Shown here: positions 1 to 8,223 of the stretch, in pieces
Position numbering within the stretch: the first letter of the stretch is position 1
Layout of the letters: each line of letters begins with the position of its first letter
NCBI GenBank assembly: GCA_011365025.1
Contig: RDOF01000014.1
Coordinates: 7,889-71,888 of the forward strand
Length of the DNA: 64,000 nt
Source of the DNA: Candidatus Thorarchaeota archaeon
GTDB taxonomy: Archaea > Asgardarchaeota > Thorarchaeia > Thorarchaeales > Thorarchaeaceae
Direction: 5' to 3'
Notes under the pieces: generated by a model
Seen by the model: the letters and a program-made list of their open reading frames with translations, nothing else
Databases searched by the model: none
Told to the model about the DNA's origin: nothing
Made by a program: the position numbers and the translations under genes

Positions 1-1943
1 GCTTGATGGGTTGGGGCAGGGGCATAATCGTATTCATCGCCTACATCCTCCGTATCCTCAAAGACGAGCAGCCCAGGATATCGTTCGCCATTCCTCTTAT
101 CTGTCAAAGTGACCGATCCATCCTCTTCGACACTCAAAGCTACCAGATTGTTCTCAAGAGCAAACTCTGCACAGCTTACAGCGCCTTCGACTTGCATATT
201 AGGCCCTTCATCAGAAACCTCAAGGTCAAGACGTTTCATACCTAGGCCCCCCACGCTGTCCGCCTGAATGGCAACCGTGAGATGCTCTTCTTCTTCTGAT
301 AGCCCAATGGATTTTGTATCAACCTCTATGTCGAGCTCAAGAATTTGCCATGGTACTTGCTGTCCTGCGGAATCCGTGAGTTTCGGAACTCCTACCATAT
401 TGTCCGTTGAGTATGCTTTTCTGGCCCAAACCTCCACAATCCTATTCTGAGAATTAACGCGAATCCTGTAGGCTGTTGAGAGGTGCCTGATCAGGTCCTT
501 CATCTTCGGCAATAGCATGGCTAATGAGCTGAAGTCAAACTCGTATTCTATGAGTTCTTCCTCTCCAATGACAATAGCTCGGGTGGCAGTTGGAGATGGG
601 TCAAAGCCCATGGACTTGACATAGGCGATATGGCCATCGTTCTTCGCTGCTTCAAGCGGATCACTGGTTATCAAATCCGGGTCTGCCAAGGTTATTCGAG
701 AAAGCCGCGAGTATCTCATATCGGAGACTGGAATTCTTAGAATGGCTACACCGCTTCTTTGAACTGGAGATGGGTTGTGTATTAACACACCTGATTTCTG
801 GTTTGATACCTGATCCAAGATGGTTCTCTCTGTTGAGTCCAGAATTGATTCCGCTATCTCGCCTATCCAACGACTTCTTTGGACCATGTCATCGTGAACC
901 TCATCTATGCTACAGCCACATATATCATCATGAGGATGGTTTTTCAGAAGATACTTCCAAGCAAGACGCAATTCATCAGCTGGGTATGGCAATCCAAGAA
1001 TATTCGCTATTGCCACCCGGGGCTCAACAATCCGTTCAAGCGTCCTCTGAGTATATTCATTCATCTGTTTCAGGTAGACTCTTGCGGAATAGACTCCTGA
1101 TAGTAGATTCTGGTGCTTGGATTGCCTAAACTCCCCTCTATATCTAGCGAGACCGGCATACTTCTTCCGAACTTGCTCAATAAACATTGGGAGTGTACCC
1201 ATAACTATCCCCTTCTCATGTTTGCTATTGAATGCCCTAATAACCTCAGGAACATGCGGCTGGGGCAGCAAGTGGTCTGAGCCATTCATTAAGAGAAGGG
1301 TTCCAATACGTGAGTGGTTTCGCAGTTGTTTCACAATTTCCTCTAACGTAAAGACTGCATCTTCAATATCCTCGGGCAAATTGGCGGCATTCCCGTATGA
1401 GAGGGGCAACCAGTGAGCAAGAACTTCACTGCCATCACTACCCTCCCAGATGAATTCTGACTTCAGCCTTTCAACCTCGTCGCCGGTTCCTCTTGCAAAG
1501 ATGACCGAATTGTATCCAAATTGCGATAAGATTTGTGGCACCTGGCTTACAAGTCCGAATGGGTCAGGAATGTACCCAATGTCCATGACTCGACCGAACT
1601 CCTCTGCAATCCTCCGACCGACAAGCAAGTTACGAATCAAGGCTTCACCAGAAACTAGAAAGACATCAGGAAGAACATACCATGGTCCAATGTCAATTCG
1701 ACCATTTTGAACGAGTTTCTTGATTCTCTCCTTCTGCTCAGGCTTGACCTCAAGATAGTCCTCCAAAACGACGGTTTGACCATCAAAAGTGAAGGTTCGA
1801 AACTCTGGGTCCTTTTCGAGAATATCCAAGAGCATATCAACTAGCTTCACTAGCTTCAATCTAAACTGCTGAAAGGTCAAATACCATGCGCGGTCCCAAT
1901 GGGTCTCGCTAATCAGAATTGATTCGAAGTCACTATCTTTCAA
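1..1943 (-). CDS. GH38 alpha-mannosidase, partial (C-terminus beyond window)
   Basis: Glycoside hydrolase family 38 enzyme expected to cleave alpha-mannosidic linkages. About 647 N-terminal residues are visible and the reading frame is open to the window edge. The family signatures are clear: THWDRAW near residues 14-20, IPDPFG near 125-130 whose Asp is the expected nucleophile, NGSDHLLPQPH near 220-230, and NHPHDDICGCSIDEVH near 335-350, which is close to textbook for the MngB-like branch. The start is taken as TTG because an in-frame TGA lies three codons upstream and GH38 proteins begin just before the THWD motif. No signal peptide is seen, so it is probably cytoplasmic. It follows galT and galK on the same strand with a 68 bp gap, suggesting a sugar-catabolic operon. 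Confidence 0.9.
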   Translation of the reverse strand, partial: MKDSDFESILISETHWDRAWYLTFQQFRLKLVKLVDMLLDILEKDPEFRTFTFDGQTVVLEDYLEVKPEQKERIKKLVQNGRIDIGPWYVLPDVFLVSGEALIRNLLVGRRIAEEFGRVMDIGYIPDPFGLVSQVPQILSQFGYNSVIFARGTGDEVERLKSEFIWEGSDGSEVLAHWLPLSYGNAANLPEDIEDAVFTLEEIVKQLRNHSRIGTLLLMNGSDHLLPQPHVPEVIRAFNSKHEKGIVMGTLPMFIEQVRKKYAGLARYRGEFRQSKHQNLLSGVYSARVYLKQMNEYTQRTLERIVEPRVAIANILGLPYPADELRLAWKYLLKNHPHDDICGCSIDEVHDDMVQRSRWIGEIAESILDSTERTILDQVSNQKSGVLIHNPSPVQRSGVAILRIPVSDMRYSRLSRITLADPDLITSDPLEAAKNDGHIAYVKSMGFDPSPTATRAIVIGEEELIEYEFDFSSLAMLLPKMKDLIRHLSTAYRIRVNSQNRIVEVWARKAYSTDNMVGVPKLTDSAGQQVPWQILELDIEVDTKSIGLSEEEEHLTVAIQADSVGGLGMKRLDLEVSDEGPNMQVEGAVSCAEFALENNLVALSVEEDGSVTLTDKRNGERYPGLLVFEDTEDVGDEYDYAPAPTHQ

Positions 1944-2011
1944 GGCTGGTCACATCGCGAGAAGTTAGGATAGCGAAATATCCCCGCACCATATGAATAG
2001 TTCGAACTGGC

Positions 2012-3169
2012 TCAGATGTGGTCAGTAACCACGCCGCCAGGTATGCCTGTCTCCATGATTCGCGGAGTAGTTCCCGTTGTCGATTCATATTCATGCCCTA
2101 TGCTCTGTATGAATGACTGGGAGAACTTATCCTCAACTACGGTGAGGGTTGCCCCACCCAATCCAGCTCCCGTCATACGACTTCCTATAACACCTTTCAT
2201 GTTTCTTGCAAGGTCTACCAAGATGTCAAGTTTCGGATGCGACACTTCATAGAGGTTTCGAGAACTGGCATGGGATTCAAACATCTCTTTTCCAAAGTCC
2301 TCAATCCTCCCTTCTCTCAGCGCCTGCACTCCCCTTCTAACTCTCTGGTTTTCAAGAACGATGTGTTTCACTCTTCTTGCCAATACCGATCCAAGCAGCT
2401 CATCAACAAGATGCAGTCTATCCGACTGTATCTCACTAAGACTTGAAATCTCCCATCCGGCTTCAATGAGTTCGTGTAGTGCCTGCTGACATTCATGACG
2501 TCTCTGATTCAGAACATCCTTGGCGGCTCTGGACACTCCAGACTCGACGACTACCAACTTCAACCTAGAATCCCAAGGGATATCTCCCGTGACCATATTC
2601 GAGCACCGAATCGCCAAAAGATGGTTTGGCTTGCCAAGCTGTGCAGTGAACTGGTCCATGACACCACAAGCAACACCGCAATAGATTCTCTCCGCTTCAA
2701 AAGCCAGCATTGCAATGGACTTTGGATTGAGTTCTATTCCGCTCACTCCCAAGACAAGATTCACCAATGATACTTCAAATGCTGCCGAAGAACTCAGTCC
2801 CGCACCTTGTGGAATGTTCCCATGAATAATTGCTGTGATGCCGGATACCTGGTGTTTTCGTCTTTCGAGTGCCCAATAGATTCCTTTCGCATAACTATCC
2901 CATGTCAGATTCTTTGGGGGTGCGATATTCGAAGTTTGAAACCTGACTATCTCTTCAAGGTCCACGGAATGTATCTCCACATCTTGAGAACGAATGCCTA
3001 TACTCCAGACATAACGGTCTATTGTTGCCGCTAGCACTTCGCCTCCATTGTAGTCGGTGTGATTACCGAGAACCTCAATTCTTCCTGGTGCCCTCACCAC
3101 AACTGGTGACGGCTTAGGGTCTCCAAGGACATCAACCATTTTCTCGCGTAGCTTCTGTGGTATCCACAT
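2012..3169 (-). CDS. galK: Galactokinase (GHMP kinase family)
   Basis: Phosphorylates galactose at C1 with ATP, the first step of the Leloir pathway. At 385 residues it has the normal family length. Visible motifs are the N-terminal sugar-binding segment GRIEVLGNHTDYNGG (near residues 29-43), the GHMP ATP-binding loop GAGLSSSAAFE (near 122-132), and the C-terminal GAGLGGATLTVVE. The substrate segment has GNHTDY rather than the common GEHTDY, so a related sugar cannot be excluded. Its ATG follows directly on the stop of galT (TAGATG, no gap), so the two are very likely co-transcribed and translationally coupled. The GH38 gene follows downstream. Confidence 0.92.
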   Translation of the reverse strand: MWIPQKLREKMVDVLGDPKPSPVVVRAPGRIEVLGNHTDYNGGEVLAATIDRYVWSIGIRSQDVEIHSVDLEEIVRFQTSNIAPPKNLTWDSYAKGIYWALERRKHQVSGITAIIHGNIPQGAGLSSSAAFEVSLVNLVLGVSGIELNPKSIAMLAFEAERIYCGVACGVMDQFTAQLGKPNHLLAIRCSNMVTGDIPWDSRLKLVVVESGVSRAAKDVLNQRRHECQQALHELIEAGWEISSLSEIQSDRLHLVDELLGSVLARRVKHIVLENQRVRRGVQALREGRIEDFGKEMFESHASSRNLYEVSHPKLDILVDLARNMKGVIGSRMTGAGLGGATLTVVEDKFSQSFIQSIGHEYESTTGTTPRIMETGIPGGVVTDHI

Positions 3170-4108
3170 CTAAATTGCCTCGCGAAGCTGCTTTGCACTG
3201 AGCTCAGGGGTTGAATCATTCGTATAAGTTCCTGTTCCCTCTTCAATTCCTGCAAGGTACTTTCGACGCGACTTGTCTCTCCAAGGGGGGTAGAATTCTA
3301 CGTGGAAATGCCAGAAAGGGTACTCACCATGAGAAGGGCGTGTATGCATAATCATCACATACGCCATCTCGTCGAAAAGCGCCGCGTATCTCCTTGCTAC
3401 ATCCCGAAGCACTTCCCCCAGTTCTTCAAAGCTAAATTCCAACTCTTTTAGACTTCCAACGTGCTTCTTTGGATAGATGTGAGTTTCATAGGGCAATCTT
3501 GCAGCAAACGGAACACAGGAAATGTAGTTTGCAGTTTCATTTAGGACTCTGATAGCTGCTTTATGTTCGTTTTCTATGGCATCACACACAATGCATCTTT
3601 TATCCGCATCCCACGCATTCTTTGCCTGCGCCAGCTCTCTCTCTATCTTCGGAGGTATGAATGGGAGCGCATACACCTGTGCATGAGGATGATTCAGACT
3701 GACTCCAATGGCTCTCCCCCGATTTTCAAATTGAGCAACGTACTTGACATTCTGCCCTTCATCAAGCTCCTGAAAGACCTTGGCGAACTCGTGAAGTACT
3801 TGTTTGAGCTGGTCGTTGCTCATGTCTTCTAGCTGCTCATCATGATTTCTCGAGGTAACAATTACTTTGCAATGTCCATGAGCGGCAGTTTCGATGATTA
3901 GGTCGCTGAAGAGCGGTGGATATTCCGGGCTCGGCTCAAGTGCAGGATATTTGTTGGTAAGCGTCAAGACACTCCATTCACCTGCAGTTTCTCCCTCGTT
4001 TGGGCAAAATGGGCACTCCCCTTCTTCTTCTTGAAAGGGTCTACTTGCTCTTCTTGGCGTAGTAATGACCCATTCGCCCAGCATCTCATTCCATCGAAGT
4101 CTTCCCAT
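3170..4108 (-). CDS. galT: Galactose-1-phosphate uridylyltransferase
   Basis: Transfers UMP from UDP-glucose to galactose-1-phosphate in the Leloir pathway, in the cytoplasm. The 312-residue protein carries the HIT-like active-site motif HPHAQ at residues 140-144, where the second His is the expected covalent nucleophile, and a probable zinc site built from the CPFC pair near residues 32-35 and a later His. Length and motif order fit bacterial and archaeal GalT. It is the promoter-proximal gene of galT-galK-GH38. No galE or galM is present in the window. Confidence 0.93.
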   Translation of the reverse strand: MGRLRWNEMLGEWVITTPRRASRPFQEEEGECPFCPNEGETAGEWSVLTLTNKYPALEPSPEYPPLFSDLIIETAAHGHCKVIVTSRNHDEQLEDMSNDQLKQVLHEFAKVFQELDEGQNVKYVAQFENRGRAIGVSLNHPHAQVYALPFIPPKIERELAQAKNAWDADKRCIVCDAIENEHKAAIRVLNETANYISCVPFAARLPYETHIYPKKHVGSLKELEFSFEELGEVLRDVARRYAALFDEMAYVMIMHTRPSHGEYPFWHFHVEFYPPWRDKSRRKYLAGIEEGTGTYTNDSTPELSAKQLREAI

Positions 4109-4207
4109 TATTGAACCTCATCTGACCTGATTTCTACACGCACATTAAGATGCCGAAACCGCTTCTCCTGATGGGTAGACCCACATGAGAATTTCTATTA
4201 GACGCGG

Positions 4208-4984
4208 ATGCACCTCAAACATGACTTGACCGAACTAAATGGGATTTACAAACTTGAAACTCTGGCTGCAAATGCATGGCCAGCAAAGGAAACACTGCGC
4301 ATTGGGGGATGGCTGCTACGTGCAGATAATGGTATAACCCGTAGGGCAAACAGCGTTCTTCCATTAGATTCTCCTGCCATGGATGTGGACCTCGCCATTT
4401 CCAAAGCGATTGATTTCTATCAGGCGAGAAAAATCATTCCACGTTTCCAGATGACCCAAGCGTGCAGCCCTCCGGAGTTAGATTTCCTTCTTCAGGAAGG
4501 GGGTTTCTCTGTTGGACTCTCGGTCTATATTCAGACCAACTCTCTTGATAACATCACAGTTTCAAAAGCAAAGCATGCCGTGAGGTTGGACGCTGCCCCC
4601 CAAGACGATTGGATTGCTGCTTACGGTCGCTTGGGTGGGTTCAATGGTTTGTCTCTTGAAACTCGGCACGGAATCATGAATCGTATTGCCCAGCATAAGG
4701 CCTTTGCATCTGTTTCAATGGATGGAGAGATCGTTGGAGTCTGCTTAGGGGTGGCTGAGCTTTCTTGGCTTGGCCTTTTTGCGTTAGTTGTGGACGAGGA
4801 TTACAGGCGAATTGGGATTGGCGCTGACTTGAATCGAGGACTTGCAGAATGGGCAAAAGGTGTGGGTGCTAGCAATGCATATCTTCAGGTTGAAACAAGG
4901 AATGCTCTTGCACTGGACTTCCACAGGAGCCTTGGATTCTCTACATCTTACAAGTACTGGTATCGGGTATTGAATGGGGAATGA
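4208..4984 (+). CDS. GNAT-family N-acetyltransferase
   Basis: Likely acetyl-CoA-dependent N-acetyltransferase. The C-terminal half (about residues 135-255) has the GNAT core: a hydrophobic strand, then VVDEDYRRIGIGADLNRGL, which matches the acetyl-CoA pyrophosphate-binding loop (R/Q-x-x-G-x-G/A), and a terminal segment ending FHRSLGFSTSYKYWYRV that is typical of the last helix and strand. The N-terminal 130 residues form a second, weaker GNAT-like domain, as in many archaeal double-GNAT proteins. The substrate is unknown. The gene is divergent from galT across about 100 bp and is followed by a strong hairpin. Confidence 0.85.
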   Translation: MHLKHDLTELNGIYKLETLAANAWPAKETLRIGGWLLRADNGITRRANSVLPLDSPAMDVDLAISKAIDFYQARKIIPRFQMTQACSPPELDFLLQEGGFSVGLSVYIQTNSLDNITVSKAKHAVRLDAAPQDDWIAAYGRLGGFNGLSLETRHGIMNRIAQHKAFASVSMDGEIVGVCLGVAELSWLGLFALVVDEDYRRIGIGADLNRGLAEWAKGVGASNAYLQVETRNALALDFHRSLGFSTSYKYWYRVLNGE

Positions 4985-4997
4985 AGAAAATGAACCG

Positions 4998-5023
4998 AGC
5001 TGGAGCATTTGCCTGCTCCAGCT
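4998..5023. terminator. Bidirectional hairpin between convergent genes
   Basis: A perfect 10 bp inverted repeat (AGCTGGAGCA and TGCTCCAGCT, 6 nt loop) sits between the convergent GNAT and gelsolin-like genes and probably ends or stabilises both transcripts. No long T-run follows. Confidence 0.55.
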
Positions 5024-5040
5024 TGTTGCCGTTGCATTGG

Positions 5041-5772
5041 CTAAGTCCAAGACTTGAAATCGCTCTTTGTCTTGGTTGCTGCCTTTGATTCACCAAAGTT
5101 TGAGGGGTCCACTTTCAGAATTACCCCGTCCTGTACAGCCTCGATGACCATCTCACCAGGTGCTTCAATCTTGACTCCCATCTTGCCGTCCCGCGAGAAG
5201 CGTTCGACATACACAAGATCAGAGTTCTTGATTGCTGCATAGAGTAGGAATGCCATCTTCTTCTCCACGTCCGATAATGGCGCCGCGTGAGGAACCTTTG
5301 GAGGTGCTGGTGGTTCCTCCATAACGGTAGTTGCGGTGACAGTGGGCGTTTCTTTCTCTACTGGCTTCGGAAGTGGTGCGCCTGCAATCGGTTCTGCTGA
5401 GCCTGAAGAGGCGAGTGATGCATCCAATGCCAGAAACTTGTCCTCAAACTTCCATTTCCTTGATATTTGCTCTCGGAATCGGTCGATATTTGCAGCCACA
5501 TCAGGATCACTGTCATCCTTCTCTAGCATTTCAACAAGGTTCGTGGAAGCCAATCCAATGGTGGTGATGCCAATCTTATATCCGGATTTCTGCACGCTTT
5601 TTCCAATACGGAGCGCGTGCATTCTTGTTGGCATGCTAACGTTTCTTCCGATGAACACCCAGCAGGTATCGCTATACTCATCCAATACAATTACTGCATT
5701 GTCACTGTTAACATGTGTCGGGTCGATTTTTGCCGGTTCAACTTCACCAGAGTCATCCAGAAGCATCAGCAT
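5041..5772 (-). CDS. Gelsolin-like domain protein with proline-rich linker
   Basis: A 243-residue protein whose residues 24-68 look like a gelsolin/ADF-type repeat: NAVIVLDEYSDTCWVFIG, then a basic amphipathic helix (RMHALRIGKSVQKSG). This is the order seen in gelsolin repeats, a strand ending in W-x-(F/W)-I-G followed by the long helix. Residues 118-160 are rich in Pro, Ala, Thr and Val and look disordered. The C-terminal 80 residues have alternating hydrophobic strands and no recognised family. Asgard gelsolin-like proteins are known to bind and sever actin, but that role here is inferred from fold resemblance. A GGAGG sequence lies about 48 nt upstream of the chosen ATG, so a slightly longer protein from a rare start is possible. 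Confidence 0.6.
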   Translation of the reverse strand: MLMLLDDSGEVEPAKIDPTHVNSDNAVIVLDEYSDTCWVFIGRNVSMPTRMHALRIGKSVQKSGYKIGITTIGLASTNLVEMLEKDDSDPDVAANIDRFREQISRKWKFEDKFLALDASLASSGSAEPIAGAPLPKPVEKETPTVTATTVMEEPPAPPKVPHAAPLSDVEKKMAFLLYAAIKNSDLVYVERFSRDGKMGVKIEAPGEMVIEAVQDGVILKVDPSNFGESKAATKTKSDFKSWT

Positions 5773-5911
5773 GTACGGGTTTCTTGATAATGTCTTACTG
5801 GGAATGCCTAATTCCTCCTTTGACTAATTGGTCCCACACTTTTTTTGGGCCTACTCCTTTTTAACAAATACTCGGACAGACCTTTTAGTGGTTGATGGCG
5901 AAAGCACTCGG

Positions 5912-6178
5912 CTAGGTTCCGAGACTTGTCGATACCATGTCAACTTCGGCATCTATTACAAGAAGCGATTGTGTTTCAATAAGACCTGGTATTGGCCGGA
6001 TTTTTGTCAGGAGAATATCAACAATAGCCTCCATATCTCTGCCTCGTACTTCGACAATTATGTCGTAGGGTCCAAAGACCTTGTGTGCCTCTTCTGTAAC
6101 CGAAAGCTTCAACAGCTCTCTAATAACGGCATCTTCCTTACCACTACTCGTTTTGATCAGAACATATGCCTTGACCAT
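5912..6178 (-). CDS. Stand-alone Lrp/AsnC ligand-binding (RAM) domain protein
   Basis: An 88-residue protein made only of the Lrp/AsnC effector domain: MVKAYVLIKTSSGKEDAV, then VFGPYDIIVEVRGRDMEAI and RPIPGLIETQSLLVI, the usual beta-alpha-beta-beta-alpha-beta order. It lacks the N-terminal helix-turn-helix, so it is probably a small-molecule sensor or oligomer partner of full-length Lrp proteins. The start is the ATG preceded by GGAGAAGGTG. The frame runs further upstream, but that extension is Cys- and Trp-rich with no family resemblance and was left out. Confidence 0.85.
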   Translation of the reverse strand: MVKAYVLIKTSSGKEDAVIRELLKLSVTEEAHKVFGPYDIIVEVRGRDMEAIVDILLTKIRPIPGLIETQSLLVIDAEVDMVSTSLGT

Positions 6179-6340
6179 TGACACCTTCTCCTCTTGCTTT
6201 CGATTGCAGTCACTTGCCATTGATAACTCTTGCCAATCCGCTTCTGATGCGTAGGAGTTCTTTCTCCAGTATGTCCGACCACCTCCTCTCCAACACAATA
6301 CTAGTATATCATATTATAACCTATTCCAATACATTCAAAA

Positions 6341-6355
6341 ATTGTATATATATAC
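6341..6355 (+). promoter_or_regulatory. TATA-rich promoter upstream of GTPase remnant
   Basis: An AT-only run, TTGTATATATATACG, lies about 45 nt before the ATG at 6397. Transcription would be expected to start near 6374. It suggests the remnant may still be transcribed. Confidence 0.4.
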
Positions 6356-6396
6356 GTCCTTGGGCATCCCCTTCGTGCACTTTTGGATTTACTTGC

Positions 6397-6748
6397 ATGA
6401 ATCTGAAAGAGTGGGTCCTTGGTGGTCAGGCGAGATTCCGCGATGTGGTTTCGGAGTACTTCAGGGGGTCGAGAGTGGCCCTAGCAGTTTATGACACCAC
6501 GCGATACTTCTCTCATGAGCACCTGACTGACTGGATTGAGCGAGTGAAGCAAAACGCATCTGACTGTTCCATTGTCTTTGAAGGAGGCAAAACAGATGAG
6601 CGATCAAATGGCTCCGGAGTGACATTGGAAATGGGAAGGGGGTTTGCTTCTCAGTAACAATGCTCACTGCCTTGAGGTTTCTGCAAAGGCCGGCGAAAGC
6701 GTGAACGAGCTTTTCCAAGTAGTCGCGCAGATGATTGCAGAGAATTAA
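6397..6748 (+). pseudogene. Decayed Ras/Rab-like small GTPase (N-terminus lost, frameshift)
   Basis: The first frame (6397-6657) encodes WVLGGQARFRDVVSEYF, then ALAVYDTTRYFSHEHL and DWIERVKQNA. This matches the Rab switch II, beta4 and alpha3 order, but the usual WDxxGQ is WVLGGQ, and the G4 NKxD is replaced by GGKTD. The frame stops at TAA 6655-6657. Shifting by one base gives HCLEVSAKAGESVNELFQVV and a final helix to TAA 6746-6748, a good G5 (SAK) and alpha5. No P-loop or switch I is found in any frame upstream to 6298. The gene therefore lacks its first third, has lost two of the remaining G motifs and carries a frameshift. A sequencing error could explain only the frameshift. Confidence 0.75.
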
Positions 6749-7033
6749 TCCTCTAGTTCTCAATCCCTCTCTACAACCCGGCCTGTAGGGCAATTCCTCC
6801 TGTCCCCTATTGGCCACCCTCTTCTTACTGATTTTCCTCTCTCCATATGGGACTTGGCGTTGCAGGTCAAACTCAAAATGAGGATTGCTCGGAAGAACGA
6901 GATTCGCATGTAGACTGAAGAAACAGGTCTTTCGAAGAAATGAAAGTATAGGGAGTCCAATGGCACTCAGCCACTGAACTCATCCCGGCATTGAGAACAT
7001 GTGGAATCTGTTAGGGAATACCCTGGGAATGCT
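6749..7033. other. Non-coding stretch, no convincing feature
   Basis: About 285 bp between the GTPase remnant and the small Cys protein. A 68-codon minus-strand frame (6760-6966) has no Shine-Dalgarno sequence, no recognisable domain and a biased composition, so it is not called. Confidence 0.5.
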
Positions 7034-7168
7034 CTATTTCATGGCAAACCTTGGGCATTTTTCCTTGCTTATTCCGGGTGCTTCGCATGGCTTGTTCATT
7101 CCCTCATAGAATTTGAAGCCATCCACCCCACACTTATTCTCTGCTGCATTGAACTCTGGGCATGTCAT
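7034..7168 (-). CDS. Small 44-residue four-cysteine protein
   Basis: A short frame of 44 codons plus TAG, starting MTCPEFNAAENKCGVDGFKF and ending KCPRFAMK, with Cys at 3, 13, 32 and 39. The spacing would suit a small zinc or iron-sulfur knuckle. Support for it being real: GGAGA sits 9 nt before the ATG, a TATA-like CTTAATATG lies about 90 nt upstream, and the peptide has hydrophilic, evenly distributed composition. It is not similar to any family I can name. The untranslated leader carries a perfect hairpin. Confidence 0.5.
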   Translation of the reverse strand: MTCPEFNAAENKCGVDGFKFYEGMNKPCEAPGISKEKCPRFAMK

Positions 7169-7206
7169 TGATTCGGTCTCCAACATTGGTCATAGCGAGT
7201 TCAAGT

Positions 7207-7226
7207 CCCTTCACTTACGTGAAGGG
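7207..7226 (-). promoter_or_regulatory. Perfect leader hairpin upstream of the small Cys protein
   Basis: CCCTTCAC, TTAC loop, GTGAAGGG: an 8 bp perfect inverted repeat 39 nt upstream of the ATG at 7168 and downstream of the TATA-like site near 7262. It may be an operator or an RNA leader structure. Confidence 0.4.
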
Positions 7227-7319
7227 TAGAACCACCAAAAGGAGGCTTTCTTTTGCTGCATATTAAGATATTTCGGCTATTTTCTGCGCAGAATGGTTCT
7301 CCTAAAGCGAAGGGCTTTG

Positions 7320-8132
7320 CTAGAGGACTCCTCTCCGGGAGAGTGTTTCTATTAGCAGTCTGGGTTCATCGGTGAAGATTCCGTCTGCGCCAAGATCGAT
7401 GAGCCATTCCATTGTTGCGGCATCGTTTATTGTCCACACATGAACCGCGATATTCCTTCTGTGAGCGCTGTTGACAAAACGTTGACTAACAACTGTCGTT
7501 TCGTTCCATTTAATGGGAACTGCAAATGCACGGAATCTAATATGCCTTGAAAAAAGAGGAATCAATCTCAGCCTCGTTCCATAAACGAAGTTCCTGACCT
7601 CCCTGGGGTGTGCATACGTGGGAACTGATGGCATGATCTCTCTGAAGCGCTCCAGCTGTGGTGGGGTGAAGGAAGCGATAATGACCGAATCTTTTCTCTC
7701 TAGCTCTTTGAGAATTGAGGCCAGCATCCCAGGCGCGGCGGAGCCCAAATCTCTTATGTCAAGGCTGAAACGCATATTGGGAAATGCCTCCAGTGCTTCT
7801 CGAAGAGTGACCACAGTATGACCTTTGTCCCGAAAGGGGAAGCTGCGACCGCCATCTAAAGTAAAACCATACCCAAAATCAACTTCTCGAAGCTCATCTA
7901 GGGTTAAGTCGCCTACAGATACATCCATTCCTGCGATCCGAGAGAGGTCCTCATCATGGAACAAGACGAATTCCCTGTCAGCCGTCAGTTGAAGGTCTGT
8001 TTCAAGCACATCTGCTCCTGCATCTACAGCTAATTGCATAGACAGTAGGGTATTCTCGGGCGCGCGACTGGGGTCTCCCCTATGTGCCATTACAAGTGGT
8101 CTTCCAATGTCGAATATCTTTGACTCACTCAT
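7320..8132 (-). CDS. Glycerophosphodiester phosphodiesterase
   Basis: Hydrolyses glycerophosphodiesters to glycerol-3-phosphate and an alcohol. The 270-residue protein has the GDPD TIM-barrel signatures in order: MAHRGD (catalytic His and Arg), PENT, ETDLQLTADREFVLFHDE (metal ligands Glu and Asp, second catalytic His in HDE), and the C-terminal HVWTINDAATMEWLIDLGAD with GIFTDEP. No signal peptide is seen, so it is cytoplasmic and UgpQ-like. It shares a 90 bp divergent promoter region with the transporter gene on the other strand. In archaea the natural substrate may be an ether-lipid derived diester, which the sequence cannot decide. Confidence 0.9.
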   Translation of the reverse strand: MSESKIFDIGRPLVMAHRGDPSRAPENTLLSMQLAVDAGADVLETDLQLTADREFVLFHDEDLSRIAGMDVSVGDLTLDELREVDFGYGFTLDGGRSFPFRDKGHTVVTLREALEAFPNMRFSLDIRDLGSAAPGMLASILKELERKDSVIIASFTPPQLERFREIMPSVPTYAHPREVRNFVYGTRLRLIPLFSRHIRFRAFAVPIKWNETTVVSQRFVNSAHRRNIAVHVWTINDAATMEWLIDLGADGIFTDEPRLLIETLSRRGVL

Positions 8133-8180
8133 GGAGTAAAGCGGAGCATACTCTCCCCTTAAGTCCTACTTCAGCACAAG

Positions 8181-8188
8181 TTTATAAG
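8181..8188. promoter_or_regulatory. TATA box in divergent GDPD / CDF-like promoter
   Basis: TTTATAAG lies about 40 bp before the TTG start of the rightward gene, giving an expected transcript start near 8210. Its complement CTTATAAA is placed about 52 bp before the GDPD ATG, so the same box could serve both genes. Confidence 0.5.
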
Positions 8189-8223
8189 AAAAGTTAGACG
8201 CCTCTAAGTTTGAGGGTGCCCTT

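Noticed and set aside
6760..6966. 68-codon minus-strand frame
   Set aside because: No Shine-Dalgarno, domain or family resemblance; composition looks random.
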